Shown piece after piece: positions 27,786-39,812 of a DNA stretch of 64,000 nt; position 1 is the first letter of the stretch; the number at the start of each line of letters is the position of its first letter. Location of the stretch: contig NZ_JACHDP010000001.1 of assembly GCF_014201145.1 (NCBI RefSeq), positions 4,960,001-5,024,000 of the forward strand. Reading direction: 5' to 3'. The position numbers and the translations under genes were made by a program. This DNA comes from Micromonospora parathelypteridis. GTDB taxonomy: Bacteria; Actinomycetota; Actinomycetes; Mycobacteriales; Micromonosporaceae. The notes under the pieces are model-generated. The model was not told the DNA's origin, ran no database searches, and worked only from the letters and a program-made list of their open reading frames with translations.

Positions 27786-27812
27786 GCCGGCCGCTTCAGT
27801 GCGGCGGCCGGC
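27786..27812. terminator. Hairpin between convergent genes
   Basis: GCCGGCCGC (27786-27794) and GCGGCCGGC (27804-27812), 9-nt loop, just after the PEP-mutase-family stop. Confidence 0.5.
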
Positions 27813-27850
27813 CCGGAATCGAGCTGCGTCAGCGATGAACAGTGGTGGCG

Positions 27851-28093
27851 TCACAGCGGCGGGGCGATGTCCCGCCGCTCCTCGACCTGGCGGTACTCCA
27901 CCGGCTGCTCAGTGGTGGTGACCACCTCGCGGCGGCGACCCCAGATCAGCGTGGTCATGATCAGGCCGAGTACGCCGGCCCCCATCAGGATCCAGCCGAC
28001 CACATCGAGGTTGATGCCGCCGACGCTCGCGTCCAGCGCGAAGGTGAGGATCGCGCCGAGCGCGATCAGGAAGATGCTGGTGCCGATACCCAC
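27851..28093 (-). CDS. Small two-TM membrane protein (DUF6458-like)
   Basis: 80-aa protein: GIGTSIFLIALGAILTFAL (TM1), a short loop with ASVGGINLDVVG, a second TM (WILMGAGVLGLIMTTLIW), then a charged cytoplasmic tail ending ERRDIAPPL. This pattern is the DUF6458 family of actinobacteria, function unknown. The GTG at 28093 has AGGAGG 6 nt before it; the longer frame has no ribosome site and runs through a tRNA gene. Confidence 0.85.
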   Translation of the reverse strand: MGIGTSIFLIALGAILTFALDASVGGINLDVVGWILMGAGVLGLIMTTLIWGRRREVVTTTEQPVEYRQVEERRDIAPPL

Positions 28094-28239
28094 GACAGCC
28101 TCCTTAGGGGGATGTGGTGCGCTGTCGAGCCCCTCAGTACCCCGGTGCCGACCAGTGCAACCGTCGCCCCCAGGGTGCCGCGCCAAGCGATCTTGGCATC
28201 GGGTAGAGTTCACCTGTCGCCGGCGCTTGTCGGGGACGT

Positions 28240-28312
28240 GCGGACGTAGCGCAGCTGGTAGCGCATCACCTTGCCAAGGTGAGGGTCGCGGGTTCGAATC
28301 CCGTCGTCCGCT
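28240..28312 (+). tRNA. tRNA-Gly (GCC), second copy
   Basis: Identical to 22425-22497: acceptor GCGGACG/CGTCCGC, anticodon loop TTGCCAA. A TAGAGT box at 28204-28209 may be its -10; the flanking 5' sequence differs from that of the first copy. Confidence 0.97.
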
Positions 28313-28338
28313 CTCGACCCGCCTCGGGCGGTCACCAC

Positions 28339-28413
28339 GGGCGATTGGCGCAGTGGGAGCGCGCTTCCTTGACACGGAAGAGGTCACTGGTTCAAACCCA
28401 GTATCGCCCACCA
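28339..28413 (+). tRNA. tRNA-Val (GAC), second copy
   Basis: Body 28339-28410 plus encoded CCA, identical to 22618-22692. The tRNA-Cys that lies between Gly and Val in the first cluster is missing here. Confidence 0.97.
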
Positions 28414-28429
28414 ACTGGACCGACAGGTC

Positions 28430-28465
28430 AACGGCTCGTTACCGGAAGTCTGGTAACGAGCCGTT
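28430..28465. terminator. Terminator of the second tRNA cluster
   Basis: AACGGCTCGTTACC (28430-28443) pairs with GGTAACGAGCCGTT (28452-28465), 8-nt loop. Same outer stem as the terminator at 22710-22747. Confidence 0.75.
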
Positions 28466-28558
28466 CTGGTTGTGGCCCCTTGTTGCGAGCAAGCTCAGGA
28501 AGCCACCCCGTTCACAATCCGATGGCGGTCCCGGTAGGAGCTTGCGAGACTCTGAGCT

Positions 28559-29206
28559 GTGCGAGAGCCGGACCGCTTCCGAGCCGCCGTGCACGTCTGG
28601 GCGGCCGGCGGTGCGGACGCCGCGGCAGCCGCCACACTGGCCCGTGCGCTGGCGGGCGAGCTGAGCACCGTCGTGCTCGTCGAAGGGCTCAGCGACCAGT
28701 ACGCGGTGGAGACGCTCGCCGACCGGCGTGACCGCGACCTGGCTGGTGAGGGCGTGTGCGTCCTGCCGATCGGCGGAGCGATGAGTGTCGCCCGGTACCT
28801 GCGGCTCTTCGGCGTCCAGGGGCTGGCGCTGACCGTACGAGGGCTCTGCGACGAGGCCGAGGAGGGCTTCTTCCGGCGAGGGCTGGAGCAGGCCGGCTTC
28901 GGCGCCGAGCTGAGCCGCTCGGCGATGGAGGCGCTCGGCTTCCACGTGTGCGTGACCGACCTGGAGGACGAGCTGATCCGTGCGCTCGGCAGCGCCGGTG
29001 TCGAACAGGTCATCGATGCCGAGCGCGATCTGGCGAAGTTCCGGGTCTTCCAGAACCAGCCCGCGCAGCGCGACCGGACGATCGAGCGGCAACTGCGCCG
29101 CTTCATGGGCACGATGAGCGGGCGCAAGGCGCGGTACGCTCGCGCGCTCGTCGGCGCCCTCGACCCGGGTGCCATCCCACGGCCACTGGATCGGCTGCTC
29201 ACCTGA
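28559..29206 (+). CDS. Free-standing TOPRIM (OLD-like) domain protein
   Basis: 215 aa. VVLVEGLSDQYAVETLA (about residues 40-56) is the TOPRIM glutamate motif of OLD-family nucleases, and a later acidic pattern (GLCDEAEEGFFRRGLEQAG) and CVTDLEDELIRAL follow. The AAA/ABC ATPase half of OLD nucleases is absent, so this is a TOPRIM-only protein; relatives in actinobacteria are annotated as TOPRIM nucleotidyl transferase/hydrolase proteins of unknown role. GTG 28559 gives the usual start. It directly follows the second tRNA cluster. Confidence 0.8.
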   Translation: MREPDRFRAAVHVWAAGGADAAAAATLARALAGELSTVVLVEGLSDQYAVETLADRRDRDLAGEGVCVLPIGGAMSVARYLRLFGVQGLALTVRGLCDEAEEGFFRRGLEQAGFGAELSRSAMEALGFHVCVTDLEDELIRALGSAGVEQVIDAERDLAKFRVFQNQPAQRDRTIERQLRRFMGTMSGRKARYARALVGALDPGAIPRPLDRLLT

Positions 29207-29282
29207 CGGTTCTGCCAGGGGCAGATCCGCTACCGGCGAACGGGGACGTCTTCCGCCGACTCGCGCGGGCAGGGTGGAGCGC

Positions 29283-30275
29283 ATGAGATTGCTGGTGCTT
29301 GGCGGTACGGGTTTCGTGGGCGGGGCGACGGTCACCGAGGCGGTGCGCCGCGGCTGGACGGTGACGGTGTTCAACCGAGGGCTGCACGGCACGGTGCCTG
29401 CCGGCGTACACCGGTTGCGGGGTGACCGCACCGAACCGGACGGCCTGGCGGCCCTCGCCGGCGGCGAGTGGGACGTGGTGGTGGACACCTGGGACGGCGC
29501 GCCCCGCGCTGCCCGGGACGCCGCCCGCGCGCTGGTCGACGCGGTCGACCACTACGTGTACGTGTCCAGTGGGTCGGTCTACGCCGACCCGGCCGCACTC
29601 GGGCTGAACGAGGACTCCCCGGTGGTGGACGCCGACCCGGACTCCGTCGACGGCGACTACCCGCAGCTCAAGTCCGGTGCCGAGCGCGCGGTGCGGGAGG
29701 CCTTCGGCGACCGTGCGCTCGTCGCCCGGGCCGGGCTGATCCTTGGCCCGGGCGAGGACATCGGCCGGCTGCCCTGGTGGCTGCGACGCATCGAGCGGGG
29801 CGGCGACGTGCTCGCCCCCGGGCCGGCCGAGCTGCCGGTGCAGTACATCGACGTACGCGACCTGGCGGGGTGGATGCTGGACGCGGGCGCCCGGCGGCTG
29901 GGCGGCACGTTCAACGCGATCGGTCGTCCCGGTCAGACCACGATGGGTGAGCTGCTCGGCGCCTGCGTCGCTGCCACCGGTGCCGACGTCCGGCTGCGCT
30001 GGACCGATCCGGCGTCGATCCTCGCCGCCGGTGTGGAGCCCTGGAGCGACCTGCCGATCTGGTTGCCGGCCGGCCACCCCTACCGGGGGTTGCTGGAGCG
30101 GGACGTGACCCGCGCCTTCGCCGCCGGTCTGACCTGCCGGTCGTTGGCCGAGACCGTCGACGACACGTGGCGGTGGCTCCGCGAGGTGGACGTGGTTCCG
30201 CCGCGCGCCGGGCGACCGCTGCACAGCTCGATCGGGCTGGACCCGACCCGGGAGGCCGCTGTGCTCGCGACCTGA
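29283..30275 (+). CDS. NAD-dependent epimerase/dehydratase family protein
   Basis: 330-aa extended/atypical SDR. Rossmann motif GGTGFVG (about 7-13), VSSGSVYADPA, and active-site Y-x3-K in YPQLKSGAE. Substrate-domain residues show no known sugar signature; relatives are called NAD-dependent epimerases or reductases of unknown substrate. ATG 29283 agrees with the Rossmann start. It follows the TOPRIM gene by 76 nt and is convergent with the Acg-like gene (20-nt gap). Confidence 0.88.
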   Translation: MRLLVLGGTGFVGGATVTEAVRRGWTVTVFNRGLHGTVPAGVHRLRGDRTEPDGLAALAGGEWDVVVDTWDGAPRAARDAARALVDAVDHYVYVSSGSVYADPAALGLNEDSPVVDADPDSVDGDYPQLKSGAERAVREAFGDRALVARAGLILGPGEDIGRLPWWLRRIERGGDVLAPGPAELPVQYIDVRDLAGWMLDAGARRLGGTFNAIGRPGQTTMGELLGACVAATGADVRLRWTDPASILAAGVEPWSDLPIWLPAGHPYRGLLERDVTRAFAAGLTCRSLAETVDDTWRWLREVDVVPPRAGRPLHSSIGLDPTREAAVLAT

Positions 30276-30295
30276 CCGCGCCAGCGTCGATGAGC

Positions 30296-31270
30296 TCAGG
30301 CCGGCACCACCGGCAGGTCGAGCACGTCGTCGATGCTGCGGCGGGGGGTCGGTCGGCCCGGCTGGCCGTACCCGATCCGCAGCACCATCTGCGGCGTGCC
30401 GAGCCGTCCCAGCGACAGCCGTAGCTGCTCCCGAGCGGTGGGCACCTCGATGGGCTGGGAGAGCAGCGACACGCTGAGCCCGACGTCGGTGGCGGCGAGC
30501 AGCAGCCGTTGCAGGGCCTGCCCGGCGATCACCTGGTCCACAGCGGTGTTGCCCGCCGAGCCGAGCACCCCCACCAGGGGCTCCGGCTCGAAGTCTCGGC
30601 CCGGGGCCCGGTCGCGCCCGCCGAAGCCACGCGCCGGCAGCACGTCCTGCGGCTCGCTCTGTGGGCCGCCGGCCGAGACGGGTACGCCGTCCGGCGCGGG
30701 CTCCTCGCGCAGCCACCGCACGCGCTCGGCCCGGTACGCGGGATCGCGTTCCAGCACCCTGTGTGCGCCGCGGGCGATCTCACCGAAGGCAGTGACCGCG
30801 CTGACCCCGATCAGCAGCTCCAACCAGCACTGCTCACCACGGGCCGCCTCGCCGAGGCGCCACCGCGCGTCGGCCGGCACCGGGTCCGGCCAGAACGGCA
30901 ACCGGTTGCTGAACCGGCGGGGGATGGCCGCGTACAGGCTCTGCTCGGCGGGGGTGGGTCGGCGTGCGACGTCCGGCACCAGTCGGGCCAACAGGTCCGG
31001 CTCGGCCGGGTCGGGGCGCAGCCGCACCCGAGCTGGCCTGCCGGCCACGGCCAGTGCCATTCGGAGGTTGAACAACGCCGCGCCGCAGGCGATCCGGACA
31101 GCCCACCCGCTCGGGTCGGACGCCGGCAACCGTCGGGTCGGGTCGGCCAACACCTCGATGCCGCCCTCGCGCAGCCGAAACCGCCACGGTTGGGTGTTGT
31201 GTAACGACGGCGCCCGGACCGCGTCCACGGCGGCGGCCCGTAGGTGGGCCTCGGTGTAGCCGATGTCCAT
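30296..31270 (-). CDS. Acg-type FMN-binding nitroreductase, copy 1
   Basis: 324-aa member of the Acg/Rv2032 branch of the nitroreductase fold, known from the mycobacterial DosR dormancy regulon; these bind and may sequester FMN. Signature SLHNTQPWRFRL near residue 21, PSGWAVRIACGAALFNLRMAL, and a second half with VIAGQALQRLLLAATDVGLS. It is 31% or so similar in layout to the second copy at 33922-34917 (visual estimate of shared motifs only). Divergent from devR; two DosR-box-like sites lie in the gap. Confidence 0.87.
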   Translation of the reverse strand: MDIGYTEAHLRAAAVDAVRAPSLHNTQPWRFRLREGGIEVLADPTRRLPASDPSGWAVRIACGAALFNLRMALAVAGRPARVRLRPDPAEPDLLARLVPDVARRPTPAEQSLYAAIPRRFSNRLPFWPDPVPADARWRLGEAARGEQCWLELLIGVSAVTAFGEIARGAHRVLERDPAYRAERVRWLREEPAPDGVPVSAGGPQSEPQDVLPARGFGGRDRAPGRDFEPEPLVGVLGSAGNTAVDQVIAGQALQRLLLAATDVGLSVSLLSQPIEVPTAREQLRLSLGRLGTPQMVLRIGYGQPGRPTPRRSIDDVLDLPVVPA

Positions 31271-31366
31271 GGCGGTACTCCTCTCCCGGTTCGCCGGCGA
31301 TTGCGGCGGTTGGTACCGCGACGCCGGCGCACCTCTACGGTCCGTCCGTCAGCGGGGTGCTGAGCA

Positions 31367-31380
31367 GGGCCGGACGTCCC
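31367..31380. promoter_or_regulatory. Weak DosR-box-like site
   Basis: GGGCCGGACGTCCC, 9 of 14 matches to the core GGGACTWWAGTCCC, 97 bp before the Acg-like gene (minus) and 120 bp before devR (plus). Confidence 0.35.
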
Positions 31381-31445
31381 GATCCGTCCGGCCCGATCGC
31401 CCCGGGCGTCGCCCTCGGCCGGACGCCGGACCTCGGCCCGGCCTG

Positions 31446-31465
31446 GTCGGGACCTTCGGCCCGTG
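31446..31465. promoter_or_regulatory. DosR-box-like site upstream of devR
   Basis: GTCGGGACCTTCGGCCCGTG fits 13-14 of 20 positions of the DevR/DosR consensus. It is 34 bp before the devR ATG, suggesting autoregulation. Confidence 0.55.
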
Positions 31466-31498
31466 TGGCGAGGCGTGGGCACCGGGTAGAAACGAAGG

Positions 31499-32137
31499 AT
31501 GATCCGCGTGTTCCTCCTCGACGACCATGAAGTCGTCCGCCGTGGCCTGGCCGACCTGCTGCAGAGCAGCGGCGACATCGAGGTGGTCGGCGAGTCCGGC
31601 TCCGCGCAGGAGGCGGTCCGTCGCATCCCGGCGTTGCGGCCCGACGTGGCGATCCTCGACGCACGGCTGCCCGATGGCAACGGCATCGACGTGTGCCGCG
31701 ATGTCCGCGCGGTCGACTCGTCCATCAGGGGCCTGATCCTCACCTCGTACGAGGACGACGAGGCGCTGTTCGCGGCGATCATGGCTGGTGCCGCCGGGTA
31801 CGTGCTCAAGCAGATCCGCGGCACCGACCTGGTCGACGCGGTGCGCCGGGTCGCGGCCGGGCAGTCACTGCTCGACCCGATCGTCACCGCCCGGGTGCTG
31901 GAGCGCATCCGCAATGGCGTCGAGCAGCCGCGCGAGCTGAAGTCGCTCACCGAGCAGGAGCGGCGGATCCTGGAGTACGTGGCGGAGGGGCTCACCAACC
32001 GGGAAATCGCCGGGCGGATGTTCCTGGCCGAGAAGACCGTGAAGAACTACGTCTCCAGCGTGCTGGCCAAGCTGGGCCTGGAACGCCGTACCCAGGCCGC
32101 TGTCCTGGCCACCCGGCTGCTCGGCAAGACCCCCTGA
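31499..32137 (+). CDS. devR: DevR/DosR-type response regulator
   Basis: 212-aa NarL-type regulator, the length and numbering of mycobacterial DevR: acidic pair D8-D9, phospho-acceptor D54 (AILDARLP), K104 in YVLKQIRG, and C-terminal LuxR HTH (SLTEQERRILEYVAEGLTNREIA, given as two adjoining parts with EKTVKNYVSSVLAKLGL). The DevR DNA-contact motif KTVKN is retained. It activates a dormancy/hypoxia regulon after phosphorylation by DevS-type kinases; the devS gene is convergent, 10 bp away. GAAGGATG leader is short. Confidence 0.93.
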   Translation: MIRVFLLDDHEVVRRGLADLLQSSGDIEVVGESGSAQEAVRRIPALRPDVAILDARLPDGNGIDVCRDVRAVDSSIRGLILTSYEDDEALFAAIMAGAAGYVLKQIRGTDLVDAVRRVAAGQSLLDPIVTARVLERIRNGVEQPRELKSLTEQERRILEYVAEGLTNREIAGRMFLAEKTVKNYVSSVLAKLGLERRTQAAVLATRLLGKTP

Positions 32138-32147
32138 TCTGCCCGGG

Positions 32148-34917
<2,770 letters not shown>

Positions 34918-34974
34918 GGTCACGACCTTCCATCTCTGCTCGTCGTGCCTCATGACGCGGTGCTTGCGCTGTGG

Positions 34975-35832
34975 TCAGCGTTCCCGGACCACCGCGACCG
35001 GGCAGTTGGCGTGCTGGATGAGCTGTTGGCTGACCGAGCCGAGCAGCATTCCGGCCAGCCCGCCCCGGCCGCGGCTGCCGACCACCACCAGCCGCGCGTC
35101 GCGACTCACCTCGATCAGCATCGCCGCCGGGCTGGTTGGGACGAGGTCGACGGTCATGTCCAGCTCGGGGAATGTTCGCCGCCACGGTTCCAGTGCCTGC
35201 TCCACCGCAGCCCGCTCGTCGGGCACCCCGGCCGCCCCGCCGGGGCCTGGTGTCCAGGCGTGCAGGACGCGCAGCGGCACCTGCCGCTGCGCGGCCCGTT
35301 CCGCCGCGAAGCCGAGTGCCACCAGCGACGGGTCCGAGCCGTCCACGCCGACCGCCACCGGGCCGGTCGACGCGTCGACCGGAGCGCTGCCGGCCCCGTC
35401 CCGGACCACCACGACCGGGCAGTGTGCGTGCGCGGCGACCGACACGGCCGTCGACCCGGCCAGCAGGCCTCCGAATCCGCCGTGGCCCCGGCTGCCGAGC
35501 ACCAGCATCCCGGCCTCGGCCGAGCGTTCCTGCAACACCAGGGCAGGCGGCCCGTCGTACACCTCGCCGGTGACCCTCAGCCGGGGGTGGGTGGCGGTGG
35601 CGTCCGCCGCGGCCTTGCGGACCAGGCCTTCGACCTGCCGGCGGGCGGTTTCGTCCGGCCAGACCCCGGGCGCCACGCCCGGGCCGACCCAGCCGGCCAC
35701 GGTCAGCCATTCGAAGACGTACGCCAGCCGCACCGGTTGGCCGCTGTGCCGAGCCTCCTCCAGCGCCCAGTCCACGGCCACCGAGGCGTCGGTGGAGCCG
35801 TCGTAGCCGACCAGGATCTCCGCGTCACGCAC
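34975..35832 (-). CDS. Universal stress protein, tandem UspA domains
   Basis: 285 aa with two UspA domains (about 1-140 and 148-285). Each keeps the ATP-binding pattern G-x2-G-x9-G(S/T): VLGSRGHGGFGGLLAGSTAVSV in two parts and VVGSRGRGGLAGMLLGSVSQQL likewise. Tandem ATP-binding Usp proteins are typical DosR-regulon members. The GTG is preceded by GAGGAG at 7 nt and lies 10 nt after the phosphoketolase stop, so both are co-transcribed. Confidence 0.93.
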   Translation of the reverse strand: MRDAEILVGYDGSTDASVAVDWALEEARHSGQPVRLAYVFEWLTVAGWVGPGVAPGVWPDETARRQVEGLVRKAAADATATHPRLRVTGEVYDGPPALVLQERSAEAGMLVLGSRGHGGFGGLLAGSTAVSVAAHAHCPVVVVRDGAGSAPVDASTGPVAVGVDGSDPSLVALGFAAERAAQRQVPLRVLHAWTPGPGGAAGVPDERAAVEQALEPWRRTFPELDMTVDLVPTSPAAMLIEVSRDARLVVVGSRGRGGLAGMLLGSVSQQLIQHANCPVAVVRER

Positions 35833-35842
35833 GTCGTACTCC

Positions 35843-38239
35843 TCAGGGGTTGGTCGGGTCGGTTTCGCGGACCCAGCGCCACTCGGCGACCTGGGGGTCG
35901 TCCTCGCCGTACTGGCGGGTGTAGTCGCGGGCCGTCTGCCGGGCGTCGACCATCCGCTGGCGCAGGTGCGCGGCGCGAGCGGCCAGCCCGGGCACCCGGT
36001 CGATGACGTCGATGACCAGGTGGAATCGGTCCAGGTCGTTGAGCATCACCATGTCGAACGGGGTGGTGGTGGTGCCCTCCTCCTTGTAGCCGCGCACGTG
36101 CAGGTTCTCGTGGTTGCTGCGGCGGTAGGTGAGGCGGTGGATCAGCCACGGGTAGCCGTGATAGGCGAAGATGATCGGCCGGTCCTCGGTGAAGATGGTG
36201 TCGAACTCGTTGTCGGTCAGGCCGTGCGGATGCTCGGTGTCCGGCTGGAGCCGCATCAGGTCGACCACGTTGACCAGCCGCACCTTCAGCTCCGGGAGGT
36301 GCTGGTGCAGCAGTTCGGCGGCGGCCAGCGCCTCCAGGGTGGGCACGTCCCCGCAGCAGGCGAGCACCACGTCCGGAACGCTGCCGCCGTCGTTGCTGGC
36401 CCACTCCCAGATCCCCAGGCCACGGCGGGTGTGCTGGATCGCCTCGGTCATCGTCAGCCAGTTCGGCGCGGGCTGCTTACCGGCCACCACCACGTTGATG
36501 TAGTGCCGGCTGCGCAGGCAGTGATCCATCGTGGCGAGCAGGGTGTTGGCGTCCGCCGGCAGGTAGACCCGCACCACCTCGGCCTTCTTGTTGACCACGT
36601 GGTCGATGAAGCCCGGGTCCTGGTGGGAGAAACCGTTGTGGTCCTGGCGCCAGACGTGGCTGGACAGCAGGTAGTTCAGCGAGGCGATCGGCTGCCGCCA
36701 CGGGATGGCGCGGGTCACCTTCAGCCACTTGGCGTGCTGGTTGAGCATCGAGTCGACGATGTGGATGAACGCCTCGTAGCTGGTGAACACACCGTGCCGG
36801 CCGGTCAGCAGGTAGCCCTCCAGCCAGCCCTGGCACAGGTGCTCGGAGAGCACCTCCATGACCCGACCATCGGGCGAGAGGTGGTCGTCGCCGGGCACGG
36901 TGGCGGCCACCCAGGCCCGACCGGTCACCTCGAACGCTGCGCCCAACCGGTTGGACGCGACCTCGTCCGGGCCGAACAGCCGGAAGGTCTCCGGGTTGGC
37001 GCTGATGACGTCGCGGATCCACGGCCCGAGCACCCCGGTCGCGCCGGCCATCGGCTCGCCCGGTTCGGGGACCTCCACCCCGTAGTCGCGGAAGTCCGGC
37101 AGGGACAGGTCGCGCAGCACCACACCGCCGTTGGTGACCGGGTTGGCGCTCATCCGCCGGTCACCGCGCGGCGGCAGCGTCCGCAACTCGTCCACCGGCG
37201 CACCGGTCGCGTCGAACAGCTCCTCCGGCCGGTAGCTGCGCAGCCACCGTTCCAGCTCGGCCAGGTGCGCCGGATTGTCGCGGACCCCCGACAGGGGCAC
37301 CTGGTGGGCGCGGTACGTGCCCTCCACCTGGGTGCCGTCGACCTCTCGCGGGCCGGTCCAGCCCTTCGGCGTACGCAGAACGATCATCGGCCAGCGGGGA
37401 CGTTCGATGCCGCCACCGGAGCGGGCCCGCCGCTGGATCTCGGCGATCTCGTCCAGCACGCGGTCCATCGTCGCGGCGAGGGCGCGGTGCACCTGGGCGG
37501 GGTCGTCGCCGGCCACCACGTACGGCTGGTAGCCCGAACCGCGCATGAGGTCGATCAGGTCGGTCTCGGGGATCCGGGCCAGCACCGTCGGGCCAGCGAT
37601 CTTGTAGCCGTTGAGGTGCAGGATGGGCAACACCGCGCCGTCGCGCGCCGGGTTGAGGAACACGTTGGAGAGCCAGCTCCCGGCCAGCGGCCCGGTCTCC
37701 GCCTCGCCGTCGCCGACCACACAGGCCACCACGAGATCCGGGTGGTCGAACGCGGCGCCGTAGGCGTGGCTCAACGCGTACCCCAGCTCACCGCCCTCGT
37801 GGATCGAACCCGGCACGTCCGCTGCCACGTGGCTGGGGATGCCGCCCGGGAAGGAGAACTGGCGGAACAGCTTGGACATCCCGACCTCGTCGCGCGCCAC
37901 GTCGTGGTAGCGCTCCGACCAGGTGCCCTCCAGCCAGGTGTTGGCCACGATGGCCGGGCCGCCGTGGCCGGGGCCGGTGACCAGCATGGCGTTGAGGTCA
38001 CGCGCCACGATCACCCGGTTGAGGTGGGCGTAGACCAGATTGAGCCCGGGGCTGGTGCCCCAGTGCCCGAGCAGCCGCGGCTTGATGTCGTCGGGGGTCA
38101 GCGGCTCCCGGAGCAGCGGGTTGTCCAGCAGGTAGATCTGCCCCACGGTGAGGTAGTTCGCCGCGCGCCAGTAGGCGTCCAACCGGCGCAGCTCGTCGTC
38201 GGTGAGGGCGCGGTGCACGTCGAGAGTGGTGTCCATCAT
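35843..38239 (-). CDS. xfp: Xylulose-5-phosphate/fructose-6-phosphate phosphoketolase
   Basis: 798-aa ThDP enzyme splitting xylulose-5-P (and fructose-6-P) with phosphate into acetyl-phosphate and glyceraldehyde-3-P (or erythrose-4-P). Family N-terminus [36 protein letters not shown]; the ThDP/Mg motif [22 protein letters not shown]; and [19 protein letters not shown] in the Pyr domain. Length is standard. A DosR-box-like site lies about 70 bp upstream, linking this ATP-yielding shunt to the dormancy regulator. ATG 38239 or 38236 both possible. Confidence 0.96.
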   Translation of the reverse strand: MMDTTLDVHRALTDDELRRLDAYWRAANYLTVGQIYLLDNPLLREPLTPDDIKPRLLGHWGTSPGLNLVYAHLNRVIVARDLNAMLVTGPGHGGPAIVANTWLEGTWSERYHDVARDEVGMSKLFRQFSFPGGIPSHVAADVPGSIHEGGELGYALSHAYGAAFDHPDLVVACVVGDGEAETGPLAGSWLSNVFLNPARDGAVLPILHLNGYKIAGPTVLARIPETDLIDLMRGSGYQPYVVAGDDPAQVHRALAATMDRVLDEIAEIQRRARSGGGIERPRWPMIVLRTPKGWTGPREVDGTQVEGTYRAHQVPLSGVRDNPAHLAELERWLRSYRPEELFDATGAPVDELRTLPPRGDRRMSANPVTNGGVVLRDLSLPDFRDYGVEVPEPGEPMAGATGVLGPWIRDVISANPETFRLFGPDEVASNRLGAAFEVTGRAWVAATVPGDDHLSPDGRVMEVLSEHLCQGWLEGYLLTGRHGVFTSYEAFIHIVDSMLNQHAKWLKVTRAIPWRQPIASLNYLLSSHVWRQDHNGFSHQDPGFIDHVVNKKAEVVRVYLPADANTLLATMDHCLRSRHYINVVVAGKQPAPNWLTMTEAIQHTRRGLGIWEWASNDGGSVPDVVLACCGDVPTLEALAAAELLHQHLPELKVRLVNVVDLMRLQPDTEHPHGLTDNEFDTIFTEDRPIIFAYHGYPWLIHRLTYRRSNHENLHVRGYKEEGTTTTPFDMVMLNDLDRFHLVIDVIDRVPGLAARAAHLRQRMVDARQTARDYTRQYGEDDPQVAEWRWVRETDPTNP

Positions 38240-38303
38240 GCTGCCTCTCGCGGGTTGGGGTGGGGCGTCCGGCGTCCAGCTTCGCCGCTGCGAACGCCCC
38301 GGG

Positions 38304-39164
38304 TCAGGGCCGTTGGTCCCGCGTGGGCCGGGCGTCGGGCCCGGTCAGCGGCATCTCGGCCAGGCCACGGACGACGACCACCGGGGCTGGGGAGTGGTAG
38401 AGCAGGGATTGGGCGACCGCGCCCAGCATGGCGCGTGCCGGTTCGTCGCCACGGGCGGCGACCAGCGTCAACTGCGTCGTGCGCGACGTGTCGATCAGCA
38501 CCTGACCGGGATCCCCGCGAACCACTCGACACTCGGTGGGTACCGAACTGTTGCGGCTGGTGTGGCGGGCCAGGGCCTCGCTGAGCTGCTCGGCGACCGC
38601 GTCGACGTCCTCGTCGTACTCCACGACGCGCAGCGCGAGCAGGCGGGCGCCCCTTCGGGCCGCGCACTCCGCTGCCCACTGCAGAGCGAGATGCGAGCTG
38701 GGCGAGCCGTCCACCCCGACCAGGACCGGGCCCGGCGGCGGCGGCTCACGGCGGACCACCAGCAGCGGGCAGCCGGCCCGCGCGGCCAGCTGCACGGCGA
38801 GCGTGTCGGCCGGGACGCACTGGCCGCTGCCGGCCATCCCGCTGTCGCCGACCGCCAGCAGGAAGGCCCCCTCCGACCGGCGGATGAGAGTGGCCAACGT
38901 GGCGCCCTCGACGATCTCGCCACCCACGGTCAGCTCCGGCTCGACCTGGTGGGCGAGTTGGGCGGCCCGGGTGATCAGATTCTCGGCCTCGTCCCGGGGA
39001 GCGGCGACGGTGTCCGCGGCGAAGGCCGCGTGCCAGTCGAAGGTGCGCAGCAGGTGCAGAGGGCGGCCGTGGGCGGCGGCTTCCTGCGCGGCCTGTTCGA
39101 CGACCGGGAGGTCGAGATCCGAGCCGAGGCCGACCAGGACCGCCGCATCGGCAGGTACGGCCAT
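38304..39164 (-). CDS. Universal stress protein, tandem UspA domains, copy 2
   Basis: 286 aa. First half (about 1-145) is diverged ([18 protein letters not shown]) and its glycine motif is weak; second half (150-286) begins [20 protein letters not shown] and ends with [29 protein letters not shown] in two parts, an incomplete ATP-binding signature (ARG-DE instead of GxRGxG). GGGAGG precedes the ATG. 64 bp upstream of phosphoketolase on the same strand; the DosR-like box for phosphoketolase lies inside its last codons. Confidence 0.88.
   Translation of the reverse strand: MAVPADAAVLVGLGSDLDLPVVEQAAQEAAAHGRPLHLLRTFDWHAAFAADTVAAPRDEAENLITRAAQLAHQVEPELTVGGEIVEGATLATLIRRSEGAFLLAVGDSGMAGSGQCVPADTLAVQLAARAGCPLLVVRREPPPPGPVLVGVDGSPSSHLALQWAAECAARRGARLLALRVVEYDEDVDAVAEQLSEALARHTSRNSSVPTECRVVRGDPGQVLIDTSRTTQLTLVAARGDEPARAMLGAVAQSLLYHSPAPVVVVRGLAEMPLTGPDARPTRDQRP
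38307..38320. promoter_or_regulatory. DosR-box-like site upstream of phosphoketolase
   Basis: GGGCCGTTGGTCCC (minus reading GGGACCAACGGCCC) matches the core GGGACTWWAGTCCC in 11 of 14 positions and the devR-upstream site GGGACC-N3-GGCCC pattern. It overlaps the 3' end of the upstream stress-protein gene. Confidence 0.55.
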
Positions 39165-39262
39165 CCGACATCACCTCCCGGGCGTCGCGCCCGGCACGAC
39201 CACGCTGTCCCTGACTGAGGGTAGTCGGATGGTCACGTCCGCGGGCCGGTTGTGGGTTCTCG

Positions 39263-39718
39263 TCAGCTGGGCGGCGTCCGGCGCGGGCCGCGATAGGGGA
39301 GGGTGGCGCTGTAGACCACGTTGGTGGTGGTGCTGCCGAACCCGGCGAGATCGTTGACGACCTGTTCGAGGTGGGCCATCGACGTCGCGGCCACCTTCAG
39401 CACGTAACAGTCGTCTCCGGTGGTGCGCAGGCACTCCAGAATCTCCGACCGTCGATCCAGTAGCCGGTGCAGCGGTTCGTGCCGGCTGCCGGGATACTTC
39501 AGCCGGACCACCGCGAGCACGGCGAAGCCCGCCTTGGCCAGGTCGACGTCGGCGCGGTAGCCGCTGATCACACCGGTCGCCTCCAGCCGCCGCACCCGCT
39601 CGCTGGTGGCCGACGCGCTCAGCTTGACCCGGCGGCTGAGCTCGGTGATCGGCAGGCGGCCGTCGTCCTGCAACTCGTTGAGGATGGACCAATCGACGGC
39701 GTCAAGATTCTCGGCCAT
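39263..39718 (-). CDS. Lrp/AsnC-family regulator
   Basis: 151 aa: N-terminal HTH (LDAVDWSILNELQDDGRLPI, then SRRVKLSASATSERVRRLE) and C-terminal RAM/ligand domain (VLKVAATSMAHLEQVVNDLAGFG). Members respond to amino acids and act as octamers or dimers. It is divergent from the F420-dependent oxidoreductase gene (94-bp gap) and may regulate it, though Lrp proteins often control distant targets. Confidence 0.92.
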   Translation of the reverse strand: MAENLDAVDWSILNELQDDGRLPITELSRRVKLSASATSERVRRLEATGVISGYRADVDLAKAGFAVLAVVRLKYPGSRHEPLHRLLDRRSEILECLRTTGDDCYVLKVAATSMAHLEQVVNDLAGFGSTTTNVVYSATLPYRGPRRTPPS

Positions 39719-39812
39719 CGGGCCAATCTACCGGCGGATCCACGGCAAAGGTCATCGAAGGCAGGGATCACGGTGTTCACACGCCCGGTCCGCGCTGGCT
39801 AGCGTAGGGCTC

